NCBI GenBank assembly: GCA_964525045.1
Contig: CAZGFD010000020.1
Span: 1 to 64,000 of the forward strand
Length of the DNA stretch: 64,000 nt
DNA from: G020348185 sp964525045
GTDB lineage: Bacteria > Nitrospirota > Nitrospiria > Nitrospirales > UBA8639
Reading direction: 5' to 3'
In this document: one piece after another, positions 34,691 to 43,290 of the stretch
How the letters are laid out: each line of letters begins with the position of its first letter
Numbering within the stretch: the stretch's first letter is position 1
Made by a program: the position numbers and the translations under genes
Notes under the pieces: model-generated
Seen by the model: only the letters and a program-made list of their open reading frames with translations
What the model was told of the DNA's origin: nothing
Databases searched by the model: none

Positions 34691-36211
34691 CTAGGCGGCT
34701 TCCTGATAGCCTTTGGCTTTTTTGAATTCAGTAATAATTCCTTTAAGTTGATCGCCGAATTCCTCATCGATTTTTTTCTTGGCAACGACCTCGTCTCGCA
34801 ATTTGGGGTGTTTTTCTTTGATATAAGCCAACAGTTCTCCCTCGAACTCCCTGATTTTGTTCACAGGGACATCATCGATAAATCCATTGACGCCGGCATA
34901 AATGGAAAGGACTTGATCGGCCACCGGCATGGGTTTGTATTGATTCTGCTTAAGCAGTTCCACCATCCGGGAGCCTCGGGCTAATTGCGCCTGGGTCGCC
35001 TTATCCAGCTCGCTCCCAAACTGTGCAAATGCGGCCATTTCCCGATATTGCGCCAGGTCCAACCGTAGGGTTCCCGCCACTTGTTTCATGGTTTTGATTT
35101 GCGCCGCCCCTCCCACACGGGACACCGACAATCCCACATTGATTGCCGGACGGATACCGGAATAGAAGAGATCACTCGCCAGGTAAATTTGCCCGTCGGT
35201 AATTGAAATAACGTTCGTGGGAATATAGGCCGACACGTCTCCGGCCTGGGTTTCAATGATGGGGAGGGCGGTGAGGCTGCCGGCCCCCTTTTCATCACTC
35301 ATTTTCGCCGCCCGCTCCAACAGACGGGAATGTAAAAAGAAGACATCTCCAGGGTACGCTTCACGGCCGGGAGGCCGGCGGAGTAGGAGAGAGAGCTGAC
35401 GATAGGCGGTGGCATGTTTGGAAAGGTCATCATACACGATGAGGGCATGTTTCCCATTGTCCCGGAAATACTCTCCGATAGCGACACCGGCATAGGGAGC
35501 AAAAAATTGTAGTGAGGCGGCGTCACTGGCTGTGGCCGACACCACGGTGGTGTAGGCCATGGCTCCGTAATCCTCCAGTGTTTTGACGACTCGGGCGACC
35601 GTAGACCGCTTCTGTCCCACGGCGACATAAATACAATACACATTCAATCCTTTTTGATTGATAATGGTATCGACAGCAATCGCGGTTTTGCCGGTCTGCC
35701 GGTCACCAATAATCAACTCCCGCTGCCCCCGACCAATCGGAATCATGGCATCAATCGCTTTCAATCCCGTTTGCAGGGGTTCGCCAACGGATTGTCTCTC
35801 GACCACACCGGGAGCCCTGACCTCAATGAGTCTCGACTCCTTGCTTTGAATCGGACCTTTACCATCAATGGGTAGACCAATCGCGTCAACCACCCGTCCA
35901 ACCAAGGCTTCGCCGACCGGCACCTCGGCGATTCTACCGGTTCGCTTAACAGGATCACCCTCCCGAATTCCCGTATCCTCTCCGAGTAGCACGGCTCCCA
36001 CGCTATCCTCTTCCAGATTCAGCGCCATGCCAAAAAGATTTCCCGGGAATTCCAACAACTCGCCCGACATCGCCCCTTCTAACCCATAAATCTTGGCAAT
36101 ATTGTCGCCGACCTGAATCACATAGCCTTTTTCCTTGACGTCGACCCGTTGATCAAAGCCTTTGATTTTTTCTTGAATGATGGAACTGATTTCTTCTGCC
36201 TTAATCTGCAT
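34691..36211 (-). CDS. atpA: ATP synthase alpha subunit
   Basis: 506 residues. GDRQTGKTAIAVDTI is the nucleotide-binding P-loop; SVSRVGGAAQIKTMK and the C-terminal helical domain are standard. It is the non-catalytic hexamer partner of beta. It follows atpH after only three bases. Confidence 0.98.
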   Translation of the reverse strand: MQIKAEEISSIIQEKIKGFDQRVDVKEKGYVIQVGDNIAKIYGLEGAMSGELLEFPGNLFGMALNLEEDSVGAVLLGEDTGIREGDPVKRTGRIAEVPVGEALVGRVVDAIGLPIDGKGPIQSKESRLIEVRAPGVVERQSVGEPLQTGLKAIDAMIPIGRGQRELIIGDRQTGKTAIAVDTIINQKGLNVYCIYVAVGQKRSTVARVVKTLEDYGAMAYTTVVSATASDAASLQFFAPYAGVAIGEYFRDNGKHALIVYDDLSKHATAYRQLSLLLRRPPGREAYPGDVFFLHSRLLERAAKMSDEKGAGSLTALPIIETQAGDVSAYIPTNVISITDGQIYLASDLFYSGIRPAINVGLSVSRVGGAAQIKTMKQVAGTLRLDLAQYREMAAFAQFGSELDKATQAQLARGSRMVELLKQNQYKPMPVADQVLSIYAGVNGFIDDVPVNKIREFEGELLAYIKEKHPKLRDEVVAKKKIDEEFGDQLKGIITEFKKAKGYQEAA

Positions 36212-36214
36212 GAT

Positions 36215-36754
36215 CTACCCCTTTTCCAGGAGGGCTCGCATATTCGCTAATTTTCCCCTCACTGTGTTGTCATAGACTCTACTCCCGATACGAATTTCGA
36301 GGCCCGCAATCAAGTTTGGGTCTGTATGAAACGTGATTGTCACGTCCCGTTGAAGTCGACTCCCCAGTTGAGCTTGGATTTCCTTTTTCTCATTTGCGGA
36401 CATATCTTTTGCCGACGCGACCCACACATGCTGCAACTGTTTTTGCTGATCAACAATCTCACCAAATGCTTCGGCAATTTCGGGGAGGAATCCAACACGA
36501 TTTTTCTTTAATAACTGTCCTAAAAATTCCTTCATCAGGGGTGGGGATTTAACTTTTTTATTGAGCTCGTCCAGCACCCCCTCCTTTTCTTCAAGGGAAA
36601 ACACCGGAGAGGCCAGCACGTGTTTAAAGGCTTGGGATTGATGAAGAAAACTGGAAAAATCCAGCAATGCACTACGTGCAGTTTCTACATTCGAGGCGTC
36701 GAGCAAATTGAACAATGCTGACGCGTAACGACGCGCCACAGTCTTTTTGTTCAC
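36215..36754 (-). CDS. atpH: ATP synthase delta subunit
   Basis: 179 residues. N-terminal six-helix domain (VARRYASALFNLLDASN, AFKHVLASPVFSLEEKEGVLDEL) and C-terminal part ending in IGSRVYDNTVRGKLANMRALLEKG, as in OSCP/delta. It links the F1 head to the peripheral stalk. It is the first gene of the cluster; the b, c and a subunit genes are not upstream. Confidence 0.95.
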   Translation of the reverse strand: MNKKTVARRYASALFNLLDASNVETARSALLDFSSFLHQSQAFKHVLASPVFSLEEKEGVLDELNKKVKSPPLMKEFLGQLLKKNRVGFLPEIAEAFGEIVDQQKQLQHVWVASAKDMSANEKKEIQAQLGSRLQRDVTITFHTDPNLIAGLEIRIGSRVYDNTVRGKLANMRALLEKG

Positions 36755-36814
36755 GGTTTAAAGAGACTCCGGACTGTTTTTAGTGCATGAGAGACTAGGT
36801 GAGCAAAGCGAACA

Positions 36815-36843
36815 AAACTAGCATGGGCAGGAAGGCCTGTCAA
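36815..36843 (-). promoter_or_regulatory. Promoter of the atpHAGDC operon
   Basis: Minus strand TTGACA (36843-36838), 17-base spacer, TAGTTT (36820-36815), about 60 bases before the atpH start. The -35 is a perfect match to consensus. Confidence 0.75.
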
Positions 36844-36878
36844 CCGAATCGGCCAGATGGAACATCTGGCGATTCGGA
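36844..36878. other. Strong hairpin between mnmA and the atp promoter
   Basis: CCGAATCG-CCAGAT and ATCTGG-CGATTCGG form a stem of about 14 bp with one bulged base and a short loop. It directly abuts the atp -35 box. It lacks a T-run, so it is not a classic terminator; it may insulate mnmA from the atp operon. Confidence 0.6.
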
Positions 36879-36992
36879 TCTCATATTTCATATCTCAAAT
36901 TTAAAAAAAAGGACCTAACATGAGAAATCAGAAATTTGAGATCCAATGCCCCACTGGTATTCTGAGATTTGAAAGTTGAGATTTGAGATTCT
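36879..36992. repeat. Inverted-style GAGATTTGAGATT repeat element
   Basis: ATCTCATATTTCATATCTCAAAT at one end is mirrored by GAGATTTGAGATTC at the other across about 110 bases, ending in a C-run. A similar arrangement lies between gyrB and gyrA. Confidence 0.6.
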
Positions 36993-36999
36993 ACCCCCC

Positions 37000-38193
37000 C
37001 TAGGGTAAACCAGACTTGTTTGATCCAGGCCTCGGAAAAGCAGTCTGCCCGTTCACTTGCTCGTCCCGCGGGGGTAGACTTGGTTGAATGATTCCACCCC
37101 CCAGGACTCGATTTCCCTGGTAAAACACGGCGGATTGCCCGGGGCTTAAAGCCATCTGAGGGGAGTGAAAGGTAATCAGGACGGTCTCTTCATCAATCCA
37201 CTTGAGGGTGGCTGAAACGGGAGCCGAGGCGTATCGAATCTTCACGGCAATTTCGACCCCATTCTCGAGGCCTCCCATGTCGAAAATGTGAAGTTCCGAA
37301 ACGTGGCAACTCTCAATCATCAATTCATCTCGGGATCCGAGAACTACCGTGTTCGTTTCGGGGATAACCCGTTGAACATAGACCCGTTCACCAAATGCGA
37401 CACCGAGTCCCTTTCGCTGGCCGGGCGTGTAAAAGGGAACTCCTTCGTGCTGACCGATTGTCATCCCTTTGGTATTTGTGAAATTCCCCGGCTTTATCTG
37501 AATTGGTGTATTTTCCTTAATAAAAACTCTGTAATCTCCCTGGGTAACGAAACAGATTTCCTGGCTCTCGTTTAATTCTTCGGTTGGCAATCCCATGGCC
37601 TCGGCACGACGCCAGACCTCAGACTTAGGCATCTCCCCCACGGGGAATAGGGTCTTTGCGAGCCAGGACGGAGGAAGACGATACAAAAAATAGGATTGAT
37701 CCTTTTTCCCATCGTTGGCTTTCAGTAAGGTCGTGGTCCCGTCTTGGGATTTCTGTACTCGGGCATAGTGACCGGTGGCGACAAAGTCGGCGCCCCGGTC
37801 GATTGCAAGTTGGTAAAGGGAACCGAACTTCACCCGCTCATTGCAACGCACACATGGATTGGGCGTGGTTCCGGTCAAATACCCCTGGATAAAATCATCA
37901 ACAACCCCCTTTTGGAAGCCTTCTCGAGCATCGACCACTTCATGTTGAATGTTAAGGAGTTTGGCCACATGTTTCGCAATACCAACTTTACAACACCCAC
38001 GCTCTTGCCAGCGCTTGGAAACAGCGACAGACTCATCCTCATTTTCCCAAACCTGTAGAGTAATCCCATGAACGTGATAACCCTGCTCTACCAGTAGCGC
38101 CGCTGCCACAGAGCTATCAACCCCACCGCTCATGCCCAGTAGCACGGTTCCACGATCAGCCTTCGTTGAATTGCCGAAATTTTCTGCCTTCAT
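37000..38193 (-). CDS. mnmA: tRNA 2-thiouridylase
   Basis: 397 residues. PP-loop motif GMSGGVDSSVAAALL, first catalytic cysteine in NPCVRCNERVKFG and second in EICFVTQGDYRVFI. It makes 2-thiouridine at U34 of Lys, Glu and Gln tRNAs, partnering with mnmE and mnmG for the full modification; both of those are in the same minus-strand run. The C-terminus has about 25 extra residues. It begins 10 bases after the bactofilin stop. Confidence 0.95.
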   Translation of the reverse strand: MKAENFGNSTKADRGTVLLGMSGGVDSSVAAALLVEQGYHVHGITLQVWENEDESVAVSKRWQERGCCKVGIAKHVAKLLNIQHEVVDAREGFQKGVVDDFIQGYLTGTTPNPCVRCNERVKFGSLYQLAIDRGADFVATGHYARVQKSQDGTTTLLKANDGKKDQSYFLYRLPPSWLAKTLFPVGEMPKSEVWRRAEAMGLPTEELNESQEICFVTQGDYRVFIKENTPIQIKPGNFTNTKGMTIGQHEGVPFYTPGQRKGLGVAFGERVYVQRVIPETNTVVLGSRDELMIESCHVSELHIFDMGGLENGVEIAVKIRYASAPVSATLKWIDEETVLITFHSPQMALSPGQSAVFYQGNRVLGGGIIQPSLPPRDEQVNGQTAFPRPGSNKSGLP

Positions 38194-38203
38194 CTCTCAC
38201 ATC

Positions 38204-38653
38204 CTAACCGACTTTAAGGGCTTGATCCTCGGGCTTTTCGTTTCCAACTTGAGAATGATTTACCTCAGTCGGCGTTTCCGGCACTCCGCCCATATCACAC
38301 CGACCCTGAAAATAGACCCCTTCCTCCATGGAAAAGGATGGAGAAGACACATCACCAATAAGGACCGATGATTTCAATAGTTGAACTTTATGGGTCGCGG
38401 TGATGGTGGCTTCTATCCGACCGCCATTTATGATAGTACCCCCCCTAATGATCCCTTTGACAATAGCATGTTCACCGATGATAAGCGTATCATCGGCGTT
38501 GATTTCTCCCTCAAGGCGACCGTCGACCCGAACCGTCCCTTCGAAGTGGGCCTTCCCCTTAATATCCACTTCCCTCCCCAGGTAGGTATAATTTTCATCT
38601 CCGAACGTCGCTTCTTTTTTCTGCTTTCCCTTCTCACCCCACATTTTCATCAT
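38204..38653 (-). CDS. Bactofilin (polymer-forming cytoskeletal protein)
   Basis: 149 residues. The central repeat core, with right-handed beta-helix pattern (YLGREVDIKGKAHFEGTVRVDGRLEGEINADDTLIIGEHAIVKGIIRGGTIINGGRIEATITATHKV), is typical of bactofilins, flanked by disordered tails. Bactofilins form cytoplasmic polymers that position proteins or shape the cell. Sitting directly downstream of parAB suggests a role in localising the origin-segregation machinery, as in other bacteria where bactofilins scaffold ParABS. Confidence 0.93.
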   Translation of the reverse strand: MMKMWGEKGKQKKEATFGDENYTYLGREVDIKGKAHFEGTVRVDGRLEGEINADDTLIIGEHAIVKGIIRGGTIINGGRIEATITATHKVQLLKSSVLIGDVSSPSFSMEEGVYFQGRCDMGGVPETPTEVNHSQVGNEKPEDQALKVG

Positions 38654-38746
38654 CCTCCCACATATTATCAGTTCAATTCTTAGTCAATAACATTAAAATT
38701 CAACAACTTATACATAATCAAGACCATTGGAGAATCCTGAAAATTT

Positions 38747-39598
38747 TTATTCTAGGATGATCTCGGCTATTCGACTAAGATCCTCGTCTGAGAAGAAATG
38801 AATCACAATCTGACCCCCTCGTTGCCCTTTTGCGATCTTAACCTTGGTTTCAAGCTTTTTCTTGAGTTGTTCTTCAACAGGAAACACTTGTTTCCTTGAA
38901 GATTTTCCCATGGGCTGTTTATTCTCTTTTTTCTTTAACCCCTCGACCAGTAATTCGGTCTGGCGCACCGACAATTGATCCCTTACGATTTTTCCGGCTA
39001 CGGATAGCTGGTCCTCAACATTCGACATTCCAGCCAAAACCTTGGCATGACCAAGCATAACATGTTGTTTTTCAATAAGTTTTTGGACTTCATTTGGCAA
39101 TGAGACAAGCCGAATAATATTGGCAACAGAGGAACGATCTTTACCGATTGCCTCTCCAACCTGATCCTGGGTTAAGCCGAATTCAGCTACAAGACGGGAA
39201 TAGGCCCTGGCCTCTTCCATTGGATTGAGCCCCTGCCTTTGTATGTTCTCTACCAAAGCCAGGACCAGGGACTTTTCATCATTGGAGACCCTTACCAGGG
39301 CAGAGACTGAAGAAAGCCCCGCGAGTTTTGCCGCTCTCCATCTCCTTTCCCCGGCCACGAGTTCAAACGATCCATCGCCGATTCGCCGCACCACGATCGG
39401 TTGGAGCATTCCAGTCTCTTTTAGTGACTGAGCTAACTCCTGGAGTTCCTGTTCTCCAAAAAGTGTCCTCGGTTGGCTTCGGTTTGGGATGATTTTGTCA
39501 AGAGGTATTTCCAGAACCTCAGGCCCCATACCCGCTGCAACATACTTCTTTTCAGGCAGAAGAGCCTGCAGACCTTTCCCAAGTGCCTTCTTTTCCAT
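38747..39598 (-). CDS. parB: Chromosome-partitioning protein ParB
   Basis: 283 residues. N-terminal KKALGKGLQALLPEKK, the CTP-binding and ParA-contact region with LVAGERRWRAAKLAG, a helix-turn-helix at LTQDQVGEAIGKDRSSVANIIRLV that reads parS, and a C-terminal dimerisation segment. The gene overlaps the 3' end of parA by about 47 bases. Two perfect parS sites are nearby. Confidence 0.96.
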   Translation of the reverse strand: MEKKALGKGLQALLPEKKYVAAGMGPEVLEIPLDKIIPNRSQPRTLFGEQELQELAQSLKETGMLQPIVVRRIGDGSFELVAGERRWRAAKLAGLSSVSALVRVSNDEKSLVLALVENIQRQGLNPMEEARAYSRLVAEFGLTQDQVGEAIGKDRSSVANIIRLVSLPNEVQKLIEKQHVMLGHAKVLAGMSNVEDQLSVAGKIVRDQLSVRQTELLVEGLKKKENKQPMGKSSRKQVFPVEEQLKKKLETKVKIAKGQRGGQIVIHFFSDEDLSRIAEIILE

Positions 39599-40346
39599 GA
39601 CTGATGATCTCCTTGGCCAGTTCTAGATATGAACAAGATCCGGCGGAAGTGGAATTATACAATACTGCAGGTTTCCCATAACTTGGGGCCTCCGCCAGGG
39701 AAACATTTCGTGGGATCACAGTTTCATACACCTTCCCTTGAAAATACTCTCGAATTTCACCAATGACCTGACGGGAAAGGTTTATTCGAGAATCAAACAT
39801 AGTCAAGACAATCCCCTCCAACTCCAATTCAGGATTTAACGATTCCTTCACCAGATCGATATTCCCCATTAACCTGCCCAATCCTTCCATGGCATAATAT
39901 TCACATTGGACCGGAATCAGAACCGATGATGCGGCAACCAATGCATTCACGGTCAAGAGACCAAGGGCCGGAGGACAATCTAATACCACCAACTCATAGT
40001 TTTCAGAAATTCCCTTTAATACCTGCTTTAATACGGATTCTCGATCTTCAACATTGGCGAGTTCCACTTCAGCCCCAACGAGATCGGAACTTGAGGGAAT
40101 CATGGAAAGGCCTGAAATCCCAGTCTCTACCATAGATCCGTCTAGGGCCTTTCGAGCTACCAGGCAATCATATATTGTTGGATTTGGAGACTGAATTCCC
40201 ATCCCGCTCGTGGCATTAGCTTGGGGGTCCAGGTCAACCAAAAGGACTCGATGGTGTGTGATGGCAAAAGCAGCGGAGAGATTGACAGAAGTTGTTGTTT
40301 TTCCAACACCTCCCTTTTGATTAGCTACCGCGATTATCTTGCCCAA
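39552..40346 (-). CDS. parA: Chromosome-partitioning ATPase ParA (Soj)
   Basis: 264 residues. Deviant Walker A KGGVGKTTTSVNLSAA, Walker B-like VVLDCPPALGLLTVNAL. The start is TTG at 40346, supported by GGAG eight bases upstream; no in-frame ATG precedes it. A parS site lies 21 bases upstream, so ParB bound there could repress or spread over the promoter. Confidence 0.96.
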   Translation of the reverse strand: MGKIIAVANQKGGVGKTTTSVNLSAAFAITHHRVLLVDLDPQANATSGMGIQSPNPTIYDCLVARKALDGSMVETGISGLSMIPSSSDLVGAEVELANVEDRESVLKQVLKGISENYELVVLDCPPALGLLTVNALVAASSVLIPVQCEYYAMEGLGRLMGNIDLVKESLNPELELEGIVLTMFDSRINLSRQVIGEIREYFQGKVYETVIPRNVSLAEAPSYGKPAVLYNSTSAGSCSYLELAKEIISHGKEGTWERSAGSSA

Positions 40347-40366
40347 ATCATGAACTCCATCCGGAT

Positions 40367-40382
40367 TGTTCCACGTGGAACA
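40367..40382. promoter_or_regulatory. parS site 1
   Basis: Perfect palindrome TGTTCCACGTGGAACA, extended to 20 bases as ATTGTTCCACGTGGAACAAT, between parA and rsmG. It matches the bacterial parS consensus centred on CACGTG. Confidence 0.93.
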
Positions 40383-40519
40383 ATTTGTATTTGCAGTATT
40401 TTATTTATACTAATCTTATTAATAATTACAACCTTTTAATTGGATTGGGAAACCAGAGAATGAAAATATTCACGGTTGGAGGCAAAATCTGGAAAATCCT
40501 TTGCTTTTAACTTGAAAAT

Positions 40520-41182
40520 TTATTCTTGCAGTGAGCTCAATATCGATAGAACTCTTTTCCCATATTTATTTGGAAGTGCATAATCAATTTCTCTCTCAAC
40601 TTTCATGCCCCAGTTTTCCCCGCATGAAACCAAAATCTTTGATCGACAGAGTACGGCTCTTCCTGATTCCCTTAATAGGGAACTGGCCTCGGGAAAGATG
40701 GAATCCGGCTTTATGGCTCGGGCAAAGGCTTTATCGTACCTTATATTAAATGAGCCATCTTGATAAAGGTCTTGGACTGAGCGGGAGATGACATGAATAT
40801 TCTTGAGATTGAGAGTGCCTATTATATGATGTATGAATGCGGTTTTTTTTAATCTTGGTTCAAGCAAAGTAATTTTTAGTTCGGGATAGGCAATTTTCAG
40901 GGGAATTCCTGGGAACCCGGCACCGCTACCAATATCAATAATTGATTCATTTTTTTCAGGACCTAGAGCCAGCCCGCATGCCAATGAATCCACAAACAAC
41001 TCGATAACCATATCGAGTTCGTTTTTTAGACCTGTGAGGTTTACTTTTTTATTCCATTCGGTCAATTCTCTTAAGAAAATCAAGAATGTATTGATTGATT
41101 CGCGGGATAAGGGACAAGATACCGCCTTCCCACCCTCAAAAATTACTTCTTCTAGACTTACTCCATGTTCCACGTGGAACAT
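40520..41182 (-). CDS. rsmG: 16S rRNA (guanine527-N7)-methyltransferase
   Basis: 220 residues. The SAM-binding motif IIDIGSGAGFPGIPLKIAYPELKITLLEPRLKKTAFI and the NKKVNLTGLKN segment are clear. The annotated N-terminus MFHVEH is encoded by the second parS site, so either the first codons double as parS or the real start lies downstream. It is part of the minus-strand run between mnmG and parA. Confidence 0.93.
   Translation of the reverse strand: MFHVEHGVSLEEVIFEGGKAVSCPLSRESINTFLIFLRELTEWNKKVNLTGLKNELDMVIELFVDSLACGLALGPEKNESIIDIGSGAGFPGIPLKIAYPELKITLLEPRLKKTAFIHHIIGTLNLKNIHVISRSVQDLYQDGSFNIRYDKAFARAIKPDSIFPEASSLLRESGRAVLCRSKILVSCGENWGMKVEREIDYALPNKYGKRVLSILSSLQE
41166..41181. promoter_or_regulatory. 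parS site 2, inside the first codons of rsmG
   Basis: TGTTCCACGTGGAACA, identical to site 1 and 799 bases from it. On the minus strand it provides codons 1-6 of rsmG. Confidence 0.93.
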
Positions 41183-41236
41183 CCATATACCATAAGCGAA
41201 ATCTTTACAAATACATGGGTTAGGACATTATCCTTT

Positions 41237-43123
41237 TTAACGAATTTGCGCCAACTCATTAGATCTTCGATTTCTGTCCAATGCCACAAGAAGTAGTGAT
41301 ATGGCAGCTGGTGTGATACCAGATATACGTGAGGCTTGTCCAATTGAAGACGGCTTCACTTTCTTAAGTTTCTCTGCTACTTCATTCGAAAAACCCTTTA
41401 TCAAGTCATAGTCAAATCCAATTGGTATTCGTCGATTCTCTAATTTTTTAAATTTTGCGACTTCCTGTTCCTGACGAAGAATATATCCCTCGTATTTCAC
41501 TGAGACTTCTATGGACTCAATAATCTCCTCTTCATATTGGCTAATTTCTCCAATCATTTCAAGGACTTGATTGTAGGTAAGTTCAGGTCTTCGCAAAAGC
41601 TGGCCGAGAGAAATATTGTTCTGCCCTGGATCAATCCCCCTTGGACCGCTATTTTCATCAGAATCATTGGTACGTTTCGGATAGGTCCGTTTCAAGCGTT
41701 GAATCTCACCATCAACCCGTTCACGCTTTGTCTGAAACTTCTTATAAATTTGGTCTGGAACCAGGCCTAACTCATACCCAATGTCCATTAAACGAAAATC
41801 CGCGTTATCTTGTCGCAACAAAAGACGATGCTCGGCTCTTGAAGTAAACATGCGATACGGTTCTTGGGTATCTTTGGTAATGAGGTCGTCAACCAAAACC
41901 CCGATATAGGCTTGTGATCGATCTAAAATCAGGGGAGGTTTTTGTTGAACCCGAAGGGCAGCGTTAATTCCTGCAATAATCCCTTGAGCGGCGGCTTCCT
42001 CATATCCGGAAGTACCGTTGATTTGTCCGGCATGATAAAGGCCCGAAACCAATTTGGTTTCTAAGGTTTCATGGAGTTGTCTGGGAGGAAAATAATCATA
42101 TTCAATGGCATAACCAGGCCGGAGAAAGCTAGCGGCCTCCAGGCCGTGAATGGTTTTCACGAGAGCCTCCTGGACATCGACGGGGAGACTTGTAGAAATT
42201 CCATTGGGGTAGAAGGAATCGGATCCCAGTTCCTCGGGTTCCAAGAAAATTTGATGTCGGTCCTTATCGGCGAATCGGACGACTTTATCTTCAATCGATG
42301 GACAATATCGAGGACCAATTGAGTCTATCACGCCGGAATACATTGGTGAACGATCAAGATTATTTCGAATGATCTCATGAGTTTTTTCATTGGTGTAGGT
42401 AATATGACACTGGATTTGTGGATTGGTAATTTCCGTCGTTCGACAAGAAAATGGTCTTGGGTGCTTATCACCGGGTTGGGGCATCAACTTATCAAAATCA
42501 ATGGTCTTTCGATCCAATCGCGGTGGAGTTCCAGTCTTTAACCGACCAAGTTCAAACCCAAAATCCCTCATACAATCAGACAGATGTTCCGCTGACGGTT
42601 CCCCGGCTCTTCCGGCCGGAAGGTGGTTCAACCCCACGTGAATCAGACCTTTCAAAAACGTTCCTGAAGTAAGAATAACTGCCCCGGCATCAATGGATTC
42701 CCCGGTATCTAATACGACCCTGCTCACTTGCCCGCCTCGGGTCACGATTTTATTCACCGTTCCTGGTATAATGGCTATCCCTGACTGATGACCCAAAGTC
42801 TTTTGCATATTCGCGCTATACAGACCTTTGTCACATTGCACTCGTAGCGCCCTAACCGCAGGACCTTTTTTGGTATTGAGCATGCGGAACTGGATGCCGG
42901 CCATATCAGTATTTTTACCTATTTCTCCCCCAAGTGCGTCGATTTCTTTCACCAGGTGGCCTTTTGCGATACCTCCCACTGCCGGGTTGCAGGGCATTTG
43001 GGCAATCTTGGTGGTGTCCATGGTTAACAAGGCCACCTGACATCCCATACGAGCTCCAGCCAAGGCCGCCTCACACCCGGCATGCCCCCCACCAACCACC
43101 ACAATGTCAAAATTCAAACTCAT
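41237..43123 (-). CDS. mnmG: tRNA uridine 5-carboxymethylaminomethyl modification enzyme, FAD-binding subunit
   Basis: 628 residues. FAD-binding DIVVVGGGHAGCEAALAGARMG at the N-terminus, the GTFLKGLIHVGLNHLPAGRAGEPSA signature, and the helical tail (GISQ-like end with SRISGITPAAISLLLVALDRNRR). It acts with MnmE on U34 of several tRNAs. Length is standard. Confidence 0.97.
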   Translation of the reverse strand: MSLNFDIVVVGGGHAGCEAALAGARMGCQVALLTMDTTKIAQMPCNPAVGGIAKGHLVKEIDALGGEIGKNTDMAGIQFRMLNTKKGPAVRALRVQCDKGLYSANMQKTLGHQSGIAIIPGTVNKIVTRGGQVSRVVLDTGESIDAGAVILTSGTFLKGLIHVGLNHLPAGRAGEPSAEHLSDCMRDFGFELGRLKTGTPPRLDRKTIDFDKLMPQPGDKHPRPFSCRTTEITNPQIQCHITYTNEKTHEIIRNNLDRSPMYSGVIDSIGPRYCPSIEDKVVRFADKDRHQIFLEPEELGSDSFYPNGISTSLPVDVQEALVKTIHGLEAASFLRPGYAIEYDYFPPRQLHETLETKLVSGLYHAGQINGTSGYEEAAAQGIIAGINAALRVQQKPPLILDRSQAYIGVLVDDLITKDTQEPYRMFTSRAEHRLLLRQDNADFRLMDIGYELGLVPDQIYKKFQTKRERVDGEIQRLKRTYPKRTNDSDENSGPRGIDPGQNNISLGQLLRRPELTYNQVLEMIGEISQYEEEIIESIEVSVKYEGYILRQEQEVAKFKKLENRRIPIGFDYDLIKGFSNEVAEKLKKVKPSSIGQASRISGITPAAISLLLVALDRNRRSNELAQIR

Positions 43124-43149
43124 TATATTTAAGTCTCAAATCAAATATT

Positions 43150-43285
43150 TAAGAGTCTAAAAGGTCCAACGCCCAAAAAATCGAAGGTTTAAAAACATAC
43201 TAAAACTTAATTCAGTCCCTTTTGCCCATCTGCCTCCTCCATTCTTCCAACCCGAATCGTAAAACTCGAAACCCGAAACTTTTAT
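43150..43285. repeat. Intergenic word repeats between mnmG and mnmE
   Basis: GAGTCTAAAAGGTCCAA near 43152 and AAACTCGAAACCCGAAACT near 43262. Both words recur elsewhere: GTCTAAAAGGTCTAAGAGTC near 53.4 kb and CCGAAAC words at several sites. Confidence 0.55.
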
Positions 43286-43290
43286 TAACT

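Noticed and set aside
36844..36878. Rho-independent terminator for mnmA
   Set aside because: The stem is strong but lacks a T-run on the minus strand, so it is listed only as a hairpin.
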